47,860 nucleotides of DNA, from NCBI GenBank assembly GCA_003599635.1, contig QZIX01000011.1, positions 1 to 47,860 of the forward strand, read 5' to 3'. Each line of letters begins with the position of its first letter. The stretch's first letter is position 1. Below are positions 31,866 through 42,033 of this stretch, one piece after another. A program made the position numbers and the translations under genes. The notes under the pieces were generated by a model. The model did no database searches. It saw only the letters and a program-made list of their open reading frames with translations, and was not told the DNA's origin. This DNA comes from Candidatus Parcubacteria bacterium. GTDB taxonomy: Bacteria > Patescibacteriota > Patescibacteriia > Buchananbacterales > SURF-54.

Positions 31866-31894
31866 ATCTTAATAAAAAACATCCTTTCAGTCAA
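31866..31894 (-). promoter_or_regulatory. Promoter for purB
   Basis: Reverse strand TTGACT, 17-bp spacer, TAAGAT in a TTTTTATTAAGATAA context. Confidence 0.7.
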
Positions 31895-31953
31895 GGATTT
31901 TTTTATGCTGGCGGACTGCCGTCAGTACGTCGTTTAGCAAGACGTAAGCTGAT

Positions 31954-33438
31954 TTATATTGTTTCTACTTTAATCAGATTCGTCTCGCCTATATAGCCGA
32001 AAGGATAACTGGAACAGATCACAATATTTTCACCTTTTTTGGCCAATTTTTCCTGCACGACTATTTTTCTGATGCTTTTTATCAGGTCATTTATTGAATG
32101 AGAATATGGAATCAAATACGGTTTTACTCCCCAGCTTAAATTCAGCTGGTGCCAGGTTTTTTCAAAAGGGGTTACCGCCAAAAGCTTGACTGCGGGTTTA
32201 TAGCGGGAAATCGCCCTGGCTGTAAAACCGGAAGTCGTGGAACAGACGATAACTTTGGCGCTGATGTCTTTGGCAATATTTTTCACGGCAAAACCGACAG
32301 ATTCTGTCACCGAACTATCCTTTTCAACGCTGTGATTTTTGTTATTTTCCATTTTTGTGGATTCCACTTCCAAAGCCACCTTCTTCATTACATGAACCGC
32401 ATTAAGCGGATATTTGCCGGTAGCGGTTTCACCTGAAAGCATAATCGCGTCCGTGCCGTCCAGTATGGCGTTGGCTATGTCTGAAACTTCGGCCCGCGTG
32501 GGAATCGGGCTATTGGTCATGGAATCAAGCATCTGTGTCGCCACAATTACCGGTTTTCCCGCTTCATTGCATAATTGGATTATTTTCTTCTGAATCATCG
32601 GTACGTCTTCAAGCGGCAGTTCTATTCCCAGATCACCCCTGGCGATCATTATGCCGTCAGAGGCCTCCAGAATTTCCTTAAAATTTTTGACCGCTTCTTT
32701 TCTTTCGATTTTGGCGATAATCCTGGTATGAATACCTCCCCACTTGCCTCTTTTTTCCGGTTTTTTAAAATCCTTTTTTTGAATTTTTTTGAACTTCCTT
32801 TCCAGCTCCCAAATTTTTTTTCTTAAATTTAAAACATCGTCCGCATCCTTAACAAAAGACAAGGCGATAAAATCAACATCGTGTTTAATGCCGAAAGCGA
32901 CATCTTCAAGATCTTTTTTGGTCACAGCGGGACAGGTAATCATTGATTTGGGAAAATTCATTCCCTTGTGAGATTTAAGCAAACCGCCGTTTTTCACTTT
33001 GCATTTTATGCTCTTGTTTTTTATTTCCAAAACTTCCAGTGAAATATTGGCATCATCAATTAAAATCATTTCCCGGGGTTTAAGGTATTTGTATAGTTCG
33101 TTAAACTGAACAGGTACGAATAGTTCGGCATCTTTCAGATTTATTTTAAAATTTTCAGGGACTAAATTGACTATGGTATTATTGTTCAGCTGTATTCCTT
33201 CTTTTCCCACATCACCCACTCTGATTCTGGGGCCTTGCAAATCCTGTAAAATCGCCACCGGTGAATTCAGCTTTTTCGAAACCTCCCTGATATTTTTAAT
33301 CAGCATCTGGTGATGGGTATAGGTATTATGAGACATATTCAGCCTGGCCACGTTTAAACCTGCAAAAATCATTTTTTCCAGCGTCGTCTTTATTTCCGTT
33401 GCCGGCCCGATTGTGCAGACGATTTTAGTTTTTTTCAT
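31954..33438 (-). CDS. pyk: Pyruvate kinase
   Basis: Final glycolytic kinase converting PEP and ADP to pyruvate and ATP. Family blocks: TKIVCTIGPATE, NVARLNMSHNTY, the active-site region IIAKIERKEAVKNF and IMIARGDLGIELPLEDVP, then ATQMLDSM and DAIMLSGETATGKYPL. The C-terminal allosteric-like domain is complete (494 aa). A lysine-rich insertion, about FKKIQKKDFKKPEKRGKWGG, precedes the IIAKIE segment. No SD is obvious. Downstream is the purB promoter. Confidence 0.95.
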   Translation of the reverse strand: MKKTKIVCTIGPATEIKTTLEKMIFAGLNVARLNMSHNTYTHHQMLIKNIREVSKKLNSPVAILQDLQGPRIRVGDVGKEGIQLNNNTIVNLVPENFKINLKDAELFVPVQFNELYKYLKPREMILIDDANISLEVLEIKNKSIKCKVKNGGLLKSHKGMNFPKSMITCPAVTKKDLEDVAFGIKHDVDFIALSFVKDADDVLNLRKKIWELERKFKKIQKKDFKKPEKRGKWGGIHTRIIAKIERKEAVKNFKEILEASDGIMIARGDLGIELPLEDVPMIQKKIIQLCNEAGKPVIVATQMLDSMTNSPIPTRAEVSDIANAILDGTDAIMLSGETATGKYPLNAVHVMKKVALEVESTKMENNKNHSVEKDSSVTESVGFAVKNIAKDISAKVIVCSTTSGFTARAISRYKPAVKLLAVTPFEKTWHQLNLSWGVKPYLIPYSHSINDLIKSIRKIVVQEKLAKKGENIVICSSYPFGYIGETNLIKVETI

Positions 33439-33472
33439 TATAATAGTTTTTGATTAAATTATGTGGCTTTTG

Positions 33473-33766
33473 TTACAAGTTTATCTTTTGCGCCCATTTA
33501 TTTATCAAAGGAGCTTCCCACCATTCGCCGTTTAACGATTTTATTATACCGACAATCGCCAGGACAATGGCGATAACTCCCAGAATCCAGCCGATTACCG
33601 GAAACCACATGAAAATTTCAACCACAAAAAATATCAATCCCTGCTTGGCATGAAATTGAGCGAATTTTGAATTTTTTTTGGCAGCCAAAACTAAAATTGA
33701 CAAAACCCATATATAGGAAGCCGCTGCCCAGTATTTATCTTGTTGTGTCACTTTTTCATTTTCCAT
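33473..33766 (-). CDS. DUF4870-like membrane protein
   Basis: A 97-residue protein with an N-terminal cytoplasmic segment (QQDKYWAAASYIWVLSILVL), the FAQFHAKQGLIFFVVEI motif and two or three transmembrane helices ending in a short basic tail. The HAKQGL motif is characteristic of the DUF4870/Tic20-like small membrane family. Function unknown. It lies 35 bases upstream of pyk on the same strand. Confidence 0.8.
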   Translation of the reverse strand: MENEKVTQQDKYWAAASYIWVLSILVLAAKKNSKFAQFHAKQGLIFFVVEIFMWFPVIGWILGVIAIVLAIVGIIKSLNGEWWEAPLINKWAQKINL

Positions 33767-33810
33767 AAATGTTGATTAATGATTTAAAAACTATAAAAAT
33801 TATAGCACAA

Positions 33811-33838
33811 AAAGGCGCGGGTTAAAACCCGCGCCTTT
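33811..33838. terminator. Bidirectional terminator after groEL
   Basis: AAAGGCGCGGGTT/AACCCGCGCCTTTT, a 13-bp stem with a very tight loop and T-rich flanks on both sides. Confidence 0.88.
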
Positions 33839-33858
33839 TCTATATCACCTTTTCTGTA

Positions 33859-33887
33859 GCAATTGTACATTGTACATTGTAAATTGC
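33859..33887. repeat. GTACATT-type intergenic repeat
   Basis: Short tandem-like words (ATTGTACATTGTAAATTGC). The same 19-base string occurs at 38348-38366 inside a coding gene. Confidence 0.6.
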
Positions 33888-33909
33888 GGCTTGGCGTTTA
33901 GAACCTGGT

Positions 33910-35574
<1,665 letters not shown>

Positions 35575-35605
35575 TTAGTTGTTTAATTATTTAATTGTTG
35601 TTTAA

Positions 35606-35881
35606 TTACTCTATAACCGCCAACACGTCCTCATCCGATAAAATTTTGTACTCTTTCTCGTCCAATTTCACTTCTTCGCCGGCATATTTGCCGAAGATAA
35701 CCGTATCGCCTTCTTTTAAATCAAGTTTTTTTATTTTTTCACCGTCGCCGATTGCCAAAATTTTGCCTTCCGCCTTTTTTTCCTTGTCCACTGTTTCAGG
35801 CAGGATTATTCCCGATTTGGTGGATTCCTCCTCGGTTAAAGTTTTTACTACCACTCTGTTTCCCAAAGGTCTTAATTTCAT
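35606..35881 (-). CDS. groES: Co-chaperonin GroES
   Basis: Heptameric lid of GroEL. Begins MKLRPLGNRVVVKTL, has the mobile-loop region (EEESTKSGIILPET), GEKIKKLDLKEGDTVIFGKY and the GxEVKLDEKEYKIL strand. The length of 91 is standard. It lies 37 bases upstream of groEL, behind the CIRCE operator and a promoter. Confidence 0.97.
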   Translation of the reverse strand: MKLRPLGNRVVVKTLTEEESTKSGIILPETVDKEKKAEGKILAIGDGEKIKKLDLKEGDTVIFGKYAGEEVKLDEKEYKILSDEDVLAVIE

Positions 35882-35977
35882 AATTTTAATGCCTTAATTA
35901 TTAAACTCCAATCCACGAATTAAACGAATTAACGCTAAATCAGACGCGTTATCCGTTTTTAAATCGTATATCGGATA

Positions 35978-36004
35978 TTAGCACTCAAAAAGAAAGAGTG
36001 CTAA
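35978..36004. promoter_or_regulatory. CIRCE operator (HrcA binding site)
   Basis: Perfect consensus inverted repeat TTAGCACTC, nine bases, GAGTGCTAA, upstream of groES. In known systems HrcA binds it to repress groESL in the absence of heat stress. hrcA itself is not in this window. Confidence 0.97.
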
Positions 36005-36021
36005 TTTTGTTGTCATAATAT

Positions 36022-36051
36022 ATCTTAGTATAGCTAAATAGCGCTTGTCAA
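36022..36051 (-). promoter_or_regulatory. groESL promoter
   Basis: Reverse strand TTGACA, 18-bp spacer, TAAGAT, just upstream of the CIRCE element, so HrcA would block the initial transcribed region. Confidence 0.65.
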
Positions 36052-36183
36052 GGGCTTTAAAAAACCGTTTATTTTAAAATATTGACAAGCTTACGATTAT
36101 TTTAAAAACGGGTAAAATTACGCTAAAAAATAATTCCTATAATGGAATAAAACAGACCTTGAAATTTTCTGGCTGGCAAAATC

Positions 36184-37533
36184 CTAAAGATTATGCGGGG
36201 CAATTTTTATATTTGTATTTTTTACAACTAAGCCGGCAATAATCCAAAACAGCATCAGCCCGAAATACTGCGTCCAAAAATAATGGTCAAAATAGCTTAT
36301 CAGGATAATGGCGATAAAACACAGGGAAAAAATCGTTCCGTAATAATCTTTGCAGCCATATTTAACCGGGTAAACAATTAAAATTATGACGAGAGCAATC
36401 AGCGACAGATAACCGATAATACCGGTTTCGGCAAAAATTAGGGCAAAAATATTATGGACCGGCTGGTAAAACCATGCTTCTTTGGTATTATCTATTTCAT
36501 TAAAAACGGCCAGCGTGTAATTGCCAAGACCGACGCCAAAAATCCAGTTATTTGAAATAATTTCTCTGGCCTGCTCTTTATAAACCTGCCTTAAAAAAAT
36601 GGAATTTTTTTCGATTCTGTTATTGGCAGAAATTCGGTTAAAAATAACCCCGTGTAAGTTCAGGGCCAAAAAACCTATGATGGCAAAATTGACGAAGATG
36701 ATTTTGACAAAACTTTCTTTCAGCCTCCAGTCTTTTTTTTGCATCAGATAAAAACTGAAAAGCAGAACGGCCAAAAACAGACCTATCCAGCCGCTGCGGC
36801 TGAAAGTAAAAAATAAGCTGGATGAGATAAAAATGTATGAAATCAAAATCAATATGTCCGTTCGCCCTTTATTTCTGGCCAAAGCCGGAATCAATAACAT
36901 CAAAAAAGCCACTGCCATATAACCGGCTAAAATATTGGGATGCGGCAGGCCGCCGTATGACCTTAGGTAACGTCCGGACAGATCGTAAGCCACGATGCTG
37001 CCAAATTCAGCCGGTATATGTTCGGCTAAACCAAGCCATTTAAAAGCAAAGGTGCTTTGAGAAAAAAACTGCCAGACCGCAAGCGCGCCCTGTAAGACCG
37101 CGCCGGCTAAAAATGAGACTAGAAATTTATGAATGTCAAATTCAAAATCAATAATTAAAAAAAACAAAGCCACCCCTTCAAGCAGTTTGACAAAGGAATA
37201 AAGCGAAATTTTTCTGTCCGTAGCAAAAAAAATGCTGACCGCCGACGATATTAACAAACCATAAACAAAAATTATTAGCAGAAGCTTTTTTTTGTCCGGT
37301 CGCCTTATGGCCGCAGATTTAATCTTTCGGATGAAAAAAAGAAAAAATAAAGGCAGAAGAATCAATTCCGTGGCATAAAGCGATGCTGAACCGTATTCCC
37401 AGAAAACTCCGTTTAAATAACCCGCCCTAAAAATAAGCCGCGTTTGCCAGGGCAGCAAAAATATAAACAGATAAAAAAGAAATTCGATAATACTGTGTAA
37501 ATTTAATTTATTTTTAAATTCGGTTAACATCAA
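36184..37533 (-). CDS. O-antigen ligase/polymerase-like membrane protein
   Basis: A 449-residue protein with about ten to twelve transmembrane helices and the large periplasmic loop of the Wzy_C/O-antigen-ligase family: SYGGLPHPNILAGYMAVAF in the middle and the later WIFGVGLGNYTLAVFNEID..PVHNIFALIFAETGI, where the H and N residues fit the family. Such enzymes join lipid-linked glycans; the acceptor here is unknown. It is followed upstream by a nucleotidyltransferase-like gene (18 bases), possibly co-transcribed. Stop is TAG. Confidence 0.85.
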   Translation of the reverse strand: MMLTEFKNKLNLHSIIEFLFYLFIFLLPWQTRLIFRAGYLNGVFWEYGSASLYATELILLPLFFLFFIRKIKSAAIRRPDKKKLLLIIFVYGLLISSAVSIFFATDRKISLYSFVKLLEGVALFFLIIDFEFDIHKFLVSFLAGAVLQGALAVWQFFSQSTFAFKWLGLAEHIPAEFGSIVAYDLSGRYLRSYGGLPHPNILAGYMAVAFLMLLIPALARNKGRTDILILISYIFISSSLFFTFSRSGWIGLFLAVLLFSFYLMQKKDWRLKESFVKIIFVNFAIIGFLALNLHGVIFNRISANNRIEKNSIFLRQVYKEQAREIISNNWIFGVGLGNYTLAVFNEIDNTKEAWFYQPVHNIFALIFAETGIIGYLSLIALVIILIVYPVKYGCKDYYGTIFSLCFIAIILISYFDHYFWTQYFGLMLFWIIAGLVVKNTNIKIAPHNL

Positions 37534-37550
37534 TTTTTAGATTTTATCGC

Positions 37551-38516
37551 CTAAGCTAACGCCGATAGTTTTCGTTCCCACAATTCACGGTAAATTATTC
37601 TCCTGTCATTATCATGAAATTTCAGTATAGTGTCGTTTATAAGTACATTGGTATTTTTATTTGCCATTGCCTTCAATTTTTGCGGCATGATAGCCAGCTG
37701 AGCGTAACGTATCACCGCTTCCAAAAAATCCGGCGTCAAAAAAAGCAGCGCCGTTTTTATAAAATCGCATCCAGGCCGGGCAAGACGGCGGACGGCCGTA
37801 TTGTAAGAAATAAAATTCGGTAAATAATTTTTTTTCCATAGGTTTTCAGCTAAAAATTTATTGTACGTTTCGACGCCGAAAACAGGAACCAGTTGGCTTA
37901 ACCAAAAATGAAAATATATATCCCTGTCATCCAGGGCCACTTTTTCCAAATTGAGATTTTCTTCCGAAATGAAAAAACTTAAACAAAACTTGTCCTTTGA
38001 ATTTTTCGTTTTAGGGCGTAAGTCAAGAACCTTAAGAAAAAAAACACTACAAAAGCGGGCCAGCCAGATTCTTTTTTTTTCCGTAATAATGAAAAAATCT
38101 ATGTCAGATGTATCCCGGGAATTGCTGTAGCCTAAAGTATTGCAGACGGCAACCATTTTAATATAAGGTACGAACCTTAAAAATTTCGCCAACCGCAGCG
38201 CCTTTTTAAATTTAATCTCGGCAATATTATATCTTTCAAGTCTTAACCTGATCAAATTGCTTCTTCCGGGCAAAAAATAAAACCCGTTCCGGGTTTCCAA
38301 TTTATTTTCCTCAACTAATTGATTAAGCTCCTCGATTACCCTGGCTAATTGTACATTGTAAATTGCATATTGCCCGTTCCCGCCCGTACCTTGAACCTTG
38401 TCAACCGTGCCCTGATACAGCCATTTCCATGCCTCCAGGATTGTCAGCGGATAATCAAAAATATCAAAATAAACGATTGTCTTGATTATGAAATTAGCTA
38501 ACTTTACATCTGCCAT
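37551..38516 (-). CDS. Nucleotidyltransferase-fold protein with a repeat-derived insertion
   Basis: The middle holds a nucleotidyltransferase-like motif, VCNTLGYSNSRDTSDIDFFI, with GYSN, a serine pair and two aspartates, similar to minimal nucleotidyltransferases. The N-terminal 90 residues look like a winged-helix (FDIFDYPLTILEAWKWL). Residues about 37-56 (VDKVQGTGGNGQYAIYNVQL) are translated from an intergenic-type repeat that lies in frame. The C-terminal half is helical. Substrate unknown. Stop is TAG. Confidence 0.7.
   Translation of the reverse strand: MADVKLANFIIKTIVYFDIFDYPLTILEAWKWLYQGTVDKVQGTGGNGQYAIYNVQLARVIEELNQLVEENKLETRNGFYFLPGRSNLIRLRLERYNIAEIKFKKALRLAKFLRFVPYIKMVAVCNTLGYSNSRDTSDIDFFIITEKKRIWLARFCSVFFLKVLDLRPKTKNSKDKFCLSFFISEENLNLEKVALDDRDIYFHFWLSQLVPVFGVETYNKFLAENLWKKNYLPNFISYNTAVRRLARPGCDFIKTALLFLTPDFLEAVIRYAQLAIMPQKLKAMANKNTNVLINDTILKFHDNDRRIIYRELWERKLSALA
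38348..38366. repeat. GTACATT-type repeat inside a coding gene
   Basis: ATTGTACATTGTAAATTGC, identical to a string at 33869-33887. In the reverse gene it encodes AIYNVQ-like residues. Confidence 0.6.
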
Positions 38517-38574
38517 AAAAGTCCTAAAATATAATTATTTCCGAAAACCAAAGACTTAAAGGAGGAAGAGGGAC

Positions 38575-38802
38575 ATGTTCCTTAAAATCTACCGTAACTT
38601 AAAAAGCGTAAAGTATAGCAATTGGTATCTTGCATTCGCCGGTTTGTCCTTTCTGTCTCAAATTTTGATACTCATTATTGGCGCTTTTGTCAATTGGGAT
38701 CTATGCCGTCTGCTTAAATGTCTGCTTCTGTTTTGTCCATATACCATAGCCGCTCCCCTCGCCATGGGATTCCGTATTAAACTATTTTATAGAGAAGATT
38801 GA
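38575..38802 (+). CDS. Small membrane protein, 75 aa
   Basis: Two transmembrane helices (about 18-39 and 44-64) with basic ends. The SD (AAAGGAGGAAGAGG) is strong. No family recognised. It is paired with the next small membrane gene 16 bases downstream in a short forward operon that ends in a terminator. Confidence 0.7.
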   Translation: MFLKIYRNLKSVKYSNWYLAFAGLSFLSQILILIIGAFVNWDLCRLLKCLLLFCPYTIAAPLAMGFRIKLFYRED

Positions 38803-38818
38803 CCGAGGAGGTCACAAA

Positions 38819-39127
38819 ATGGAACCAAAGTTATCTCTGCTGAAAATAATTTTTACCATAACGGCTAAATTCATTTTGTTTTTGATTGCAAGCATGATCC
38901 TCATCTATTTCGCTGTCATTTGCCTTGTTATTGAATTTCTCGATAATATTTTCGAATATGACAGCGGAATTTCTTTCACTAATGGCGACTGGATACCGAC
39001 CGAAAACTGTCTTATTAGAGAATTAGTTCTAAATACGATTTTTATAGGGGTGATATTATTAATCCTTTGCCTCGCAGTAAATGAAATATATATTTACTGT
39101 GCAATTCTTTGTAACATTTGCCGCTGA
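38819..39127 (+). CDS. Small membrane protein, 102 aa
   Basis: Two long transmembrane helices (about 10-42 and 72-100) flanking an acidic loop (EYDSGISFTNGDWIPTEN). The SD (GAGGAGGTCACAAA) is good. No family recognised. The product has no clear homology to the preceding 75-aa protein, although layout and size suggest they act together. Confidence 0.7.
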   Translation: MEPKLSLLKIIFTITAKFILFLIASMILIYFAVICLVIEFLDNIFEYDSGISFTNGDWIPTENCLIRELVLNTIFIGVILLILCLAVNEIYIYCAILCNICR

Positions 39128-39132
39128 AATTC

Positions 39133-39156
39133 AGGACTCATCAGAGTCCTTTTTTA
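39133..39156 (+). terminator. Intrinsic terminator of the small membrane operon
   Basis: AGGACTC-ATCA-GAGTCCT followed by a T run; convergent with rmuC. Confidence 0.85.
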
Positions 39157-40203
39157 TATTCTCGGCTTTTCAATTTCCAAAGGGTCAACCTGTTTTTCAC
39201 CGCCGATTAATTTGGTAACGTCCTTGTCGATTTTGGCAAATTCTTTATAGGCGGAATTATACATATTAACAGTTGTTCCCAGATTATTGCCGAGTTTCTT
39301 TAAATAATCTTCATAGGATTTTAGATGTTTTCCCAGCATGCCTACATTTTTTAAAATCTCTTTGGTTGATTCCTGTATCTGATACGCCCGCATTCCCTGC
39401 AGCAAGGATTGAAGGGTAACATAAAAAGTCGTCGGTGAAACTATGTGAACTTTTTTTTCATGGATGGCATAATCAATTAAATCCCTGGTGTTGACTTTTA
39501 CCGCTCCGACTTTATTTATCAGCAGATCATAATATATCCCTTCGGCGGGAATGAACATAAAAGCCAGCTCCATAGTGCCCAAATCCGGACGCACATATTT
39601 GGCCGTTTCATCGATCCTTTTTTTCAAATCACTTTTAAACACCTTTTCCAGATCAGATTTCTTTTCAAAATCATGTTCTTCGACAATGCGATTGTAATTT
39701 TCAAGAGAAAATTTCGAATCAATGGGAATCATTTTGTCGCCGAAAAAAAGCACGGCGTCAACAATCAAATCCGCGCCCGTATTTTCGTCTTTGCCCAATT
39801 TGTACTGCATCTGGTATTGATTCGGCTGAAAAGCGTTTTTAAGCAAAGTTTCCAGGTAATACTCTCCTAAAATGCCGCGCTGTTTGGGATTTTTTAAAAT
39901 GTTTTCCAGGCTCTGCAGCTGCTGGGCGAATCCCATCACCTGCCGGTTAGTTTCATCAAGTTTGGTTAATTTTTCCGTAACCGATGAAATAATCTGCGCG
40001 CTTTGGCCAAACTGACTCTGCATTATCCTGGGCAGGTCGCCCAGGCGGTTATCGAGTGTTCTTGTTATTTCATTAATCTGATTCTGCAGCATTAAAACAG
40101 ATTTGTCATCCTTTTCCTGCGGTCTGTTTTTTTTCACTTGCCAAAAAACCAGACCAAACCCTGTTAATAAAATAATTATTATGATTGCAAAAAATAATTC
40201 CAT
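39154..40203 (-). CDS. rmuC: DNA recombination protein RmuC
   Basis: RmuC family: an N-terminal transmembrane helix (residues 1-21), a coiled-coil (about 35-105) and a nuclease-like core with KQRGILGEYYLETLLKNAF, GADLIVDAVLFFGDKMIPIDSKF and MELAFMFIPAEGIYYDLL, where D and E/K residues follow the PD-(D/E)XK pattern. In other bacteria RmuC limits inversions at short repeats. The length of 349 is at the short end of the family. Start is ATG. Confidence 0.92.
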   Translation of the reverse strand: MELFFAIIIIILLTGFGLVFWQVKKNRPQEKDDKSVLMLQNQINEITRTLDNRLGDLPRIMQSQFGQSAQIISSVTEKLTKLDETNRQVMGFAQQLQSLENILKNPKQRGILGEYYLETLLKNAFQPNQYQMQYKLGKDENTGADLIVDAVLFFGDKMIPIDSKFSLENYNRIVEEHDFEKKSDLEKVFKSDLKKRIDETAKYVRPDLGTMELAFMFIPAEGIYYDLLINKVGAVKVNTRDLIDYAIHEKKVHIVSPTTFYVTLQSLLQGMRAYQIQESTKEILKNVGMLGKHLKSYEDYLKKLGNNLGTTVNMYNSAYKEFAKIDKDVTKLIGGEKQVDPLEIEKPRI

Positions 40204-40250
40204 AGTAATATAAATCTAGCACAACTTTAAAACTTTTTCAAAAGGTATAA

Positions 40251-40279
40251 TTGACCTATCTTTTACAATATGTTATTAT
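40251..40279 (+). promoter_or_regulatory. Promoter for the LysM/M23 gene
   Basis: TTGACC, 17-bp spacer, TATTAT. It predicts a leader of nearly 80 bases before the TTG start. Confidence 0.6.
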
Positions 40280-40363
40280 ATTTTCTATCAAAAATAACTG
40301 CTTGAAGAATGCTTTTTTTCTAACTATTAAGCCAAAAATATACCTTTTCCGATAAAAAAAATA

Positions 40364-41653
40364 TTGGTAAAAACGGGGGCGAATTTATTTCGCTTTTTAT
40401 TTTTGTCATCAACAGCCTCTTTGGCCGTCGGCAAGTTTATTGTGGCCGCATCGAAAAAACCGCTGTTTAAAAAAATTGTTATCAATACCTTTATTTTGCC
40501 TCTTTATGAAATTCTTTTCAGCAGTAAAAAACTTATTTACAAATTCTACGGCCGGGGTGAAAACAAACGTTTTTTGCTGCTTTTTTCAAAAAGATACCTT
40601 GTTCATATTGCCTTAATTGCAATTGCACTGCCGGTTGTAGCCGCCAATTTAAATGCGTATGAAGTAAGAAGCGATGATTTTGAAACCAGCATTTTAGCCA
40701 GTCTTTCAATCAATGAAGATCTGGGGTTAATTGAAGAAGAAGGCCCCATAATCAATAAACCCATCCGAAATTACCTGGATCCCAATGCTGTTGAACCGCA
40801 GCAACAGGAAACAGACGGCGAGGAAAGCTCGTTGCCGACAACAGCCGCCGGCAGCGCCATTATCAGGCAGATTATTTCCACAACAGAAGCCGAAACAAGA
40901 CAAAGAGACAAAATTGCCAGCTATACTGTAGAAGAAGGCGACAATATAAATTACATCGCCAAAAAATTCGGTCTCAGTGTCAATACCATGCTTTGGGCCA
41001 ATAATCTGACCAGTTATTCAATTATCAGGCCCGGTGACAAACTGACAATTCTGCCTTCGAACGGTTTGGTTCATAAAATCATTAAAGGCGACACTCTTTC
41101 CAAAATCGCCAAAAAATACAACGCCGAAAGTGAAAAAATTATCGAGGTTAATAAACTGGCTTCAGCCGATGATTTGACACTTGGCGAAAACCTGATCATT
41201 CCCAACGGCGTAAAGCCCGCCACACCGGTTTACAGCCTGAGAACAAACTGGTCACCGGCGCCTGCATCGGCTGCGGCTATCAAAGGGTCCGGCTCAATGC
41301 TTTGGCCAAGTACCTGCCGCCGGATAACGCAATATTTCGGCTGGAGACATTCGGGAATCGACATTGCTTGCCCCCGGAACAGCGCCATTTATGCCGCTGA
41401 TTCAGGAACAGTTATTAAAGCGCAAGGCGGGTGGAACGGCGGCTACGGCATTTACATTATAATTGACCACGGCAACGGTCTGCAGACACTTTACGGCCAT
41501 TTAAGCAAGCTCTATGTCAAATCCGGCGATCAGGTAAACAAAGGGGATGCCATTGGCGCTGAAGGATCGACCGGGCGTTCAACCGGACCCCATGTTCATT
41601 TTGAGGTCCGCCAGGCCGGATATCGCAAAAATCCTCTAAGTTATATTAAATAA
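40364..41653 (+). CDS. LysM-domain M23 metallopeptidase, membrane-anchored
   Basis: Cell-wall endopeptidase. Order: a long basic, hydrophobic N-terminus with a transmembrane helix at about 82-100 (LVHIALIAIALPVVAANL), a linker, two LysM repeats (SYTVEEGDNINYIAKKFGLS and HKIIKGDTLSKIAKKYNAES), then an M23 zinc peptidase with HSGIDIACP (HxxxD), YGHLSKLYVKSGDQVNKGD and HVHFEVR. All zinc ligands are present. The start is the TTG at 40364, because no in-frame ATG lies upstream before a stop. No SD. This layout is common in Patescibacteria. Confidence 0.92.
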   Translation: MVKTGANLFRFLFLSSTASLAVGKFIVAASKKPLFKKIVINTFILPLYEILFSSKKLIYKFYGRGENKRFLLLFSKRYLVHIALIAIALPVVAANLNAYEVRSDDFETSILASLSINEDLGLIEEEGPIINKPIRNYLDPNAVEPQQQETDGEESSLPTTAAGSAIIRQIISTTEAETRQRDKIASYTVEEGDNINYIAKKFGLSVNTMLWANNLTSYSIIRPGDKLTILPSNGLVHKIIKGDTLSKIAKKYNAESEKIIEVNKLASADDLTLGENLIIPNGVKPATPVYSLRTNWSPAPASAAAIKGSGSMLWPSTCRRITQYFGWRHSGIDIACPRNSAIYAADSGTVIKAQGGWNGGYGIYIIIDHGNGLQTLYGHLSKLYVKSGDQVNKGDAIGAEGSTGRSTGPHVHFEVRQAGYRKNPLSYIK

Positions 41654-41728
41654 AAATAAAAAAAACTTGCCTGAAAGATTTTTTAAACTGTTAAATGTTA
41701 CCGTTTATTATTTTTAATATATATCCAC

Positions 41729-41757
41729 TTGTCTAAATTTAAATAATTTCGTATAAT
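41729..41757 (+). promoter_or_regulatory. Promoter of a micro-ORF unit
   Basis: TTGTCT, 17-bp spacer, consensus TATAAT. Confidence 0.78.
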
Positions 41758-41828
41758 TTTTCTATTGTGGCCATCTGTTAAATTAGGAGAGAGTGGGTAA
41801 AACAAGTGACCTTTTTTAGGTAACATAG

Positions 41829-41939
41829 ATGGCATTTGACCCTTTCAATAAATATTCCTCGGAGGATGCGACAATGAAAAAGATACTACATTATGCCCAG
41901 AAAGGCTGGGCGCAAGAAAATTTCGCAGTCGACGTCTAA
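41829..41939 (+). CDS. Microprotein, 36 aa (or 21 aa from an inner ATG)
   Basis: A dedicated transcription unit of about 240 bases (promoter 41729, terminator 41954). The frame reads MAFDPFNKYSSEDATMKKIL, then HYAQKGWAQENFAVDV. The inner ATG (41874) has the better SD (CGGAGGATGCGACA) and would give a 21-residue peptide, MKKILHYAQKGWAQENFAVD plus V. The 5' part of the transcript is unstructured to the eye. No family recognised; candidates are a signalling or modified peptide, or a dual-function small RNA. Nothing else is in this interval. Confidence 0.6.
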   Translation: MAFDPFNKYSSEDATMKKILHYAQKGWAQENFAVDV

Positions 41940-41953
41940 TCGTCGCACAGGTG

Positions 41954-42001
41954 CCCCCACAGTTTCACTCAATAATACACTTGTTCTGTGGGGGTTTTTT
42001 T
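41954..42001 (+). terminator. Strong terminator of the micro-ORF unit
   Basis: CCCCCACAG/CTGTGGGGG 9-bp stem with a 23-base loop, followed by TTTTTTT. Confidence 0.88.
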
Positions 42002-42033
42002 ATTAAAAAAATAAATGTTATGAGCTTCAAACT

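Noticed and set aside
40300-40363. Upstream ATG (about 40309) as the M23 peptidase start, as a third frameshift case
   Set aside because: Its frame stops after four codons and no slippery heptamer joins it to the long frame; an in-frame TAA also lies just upstream of the TTG.
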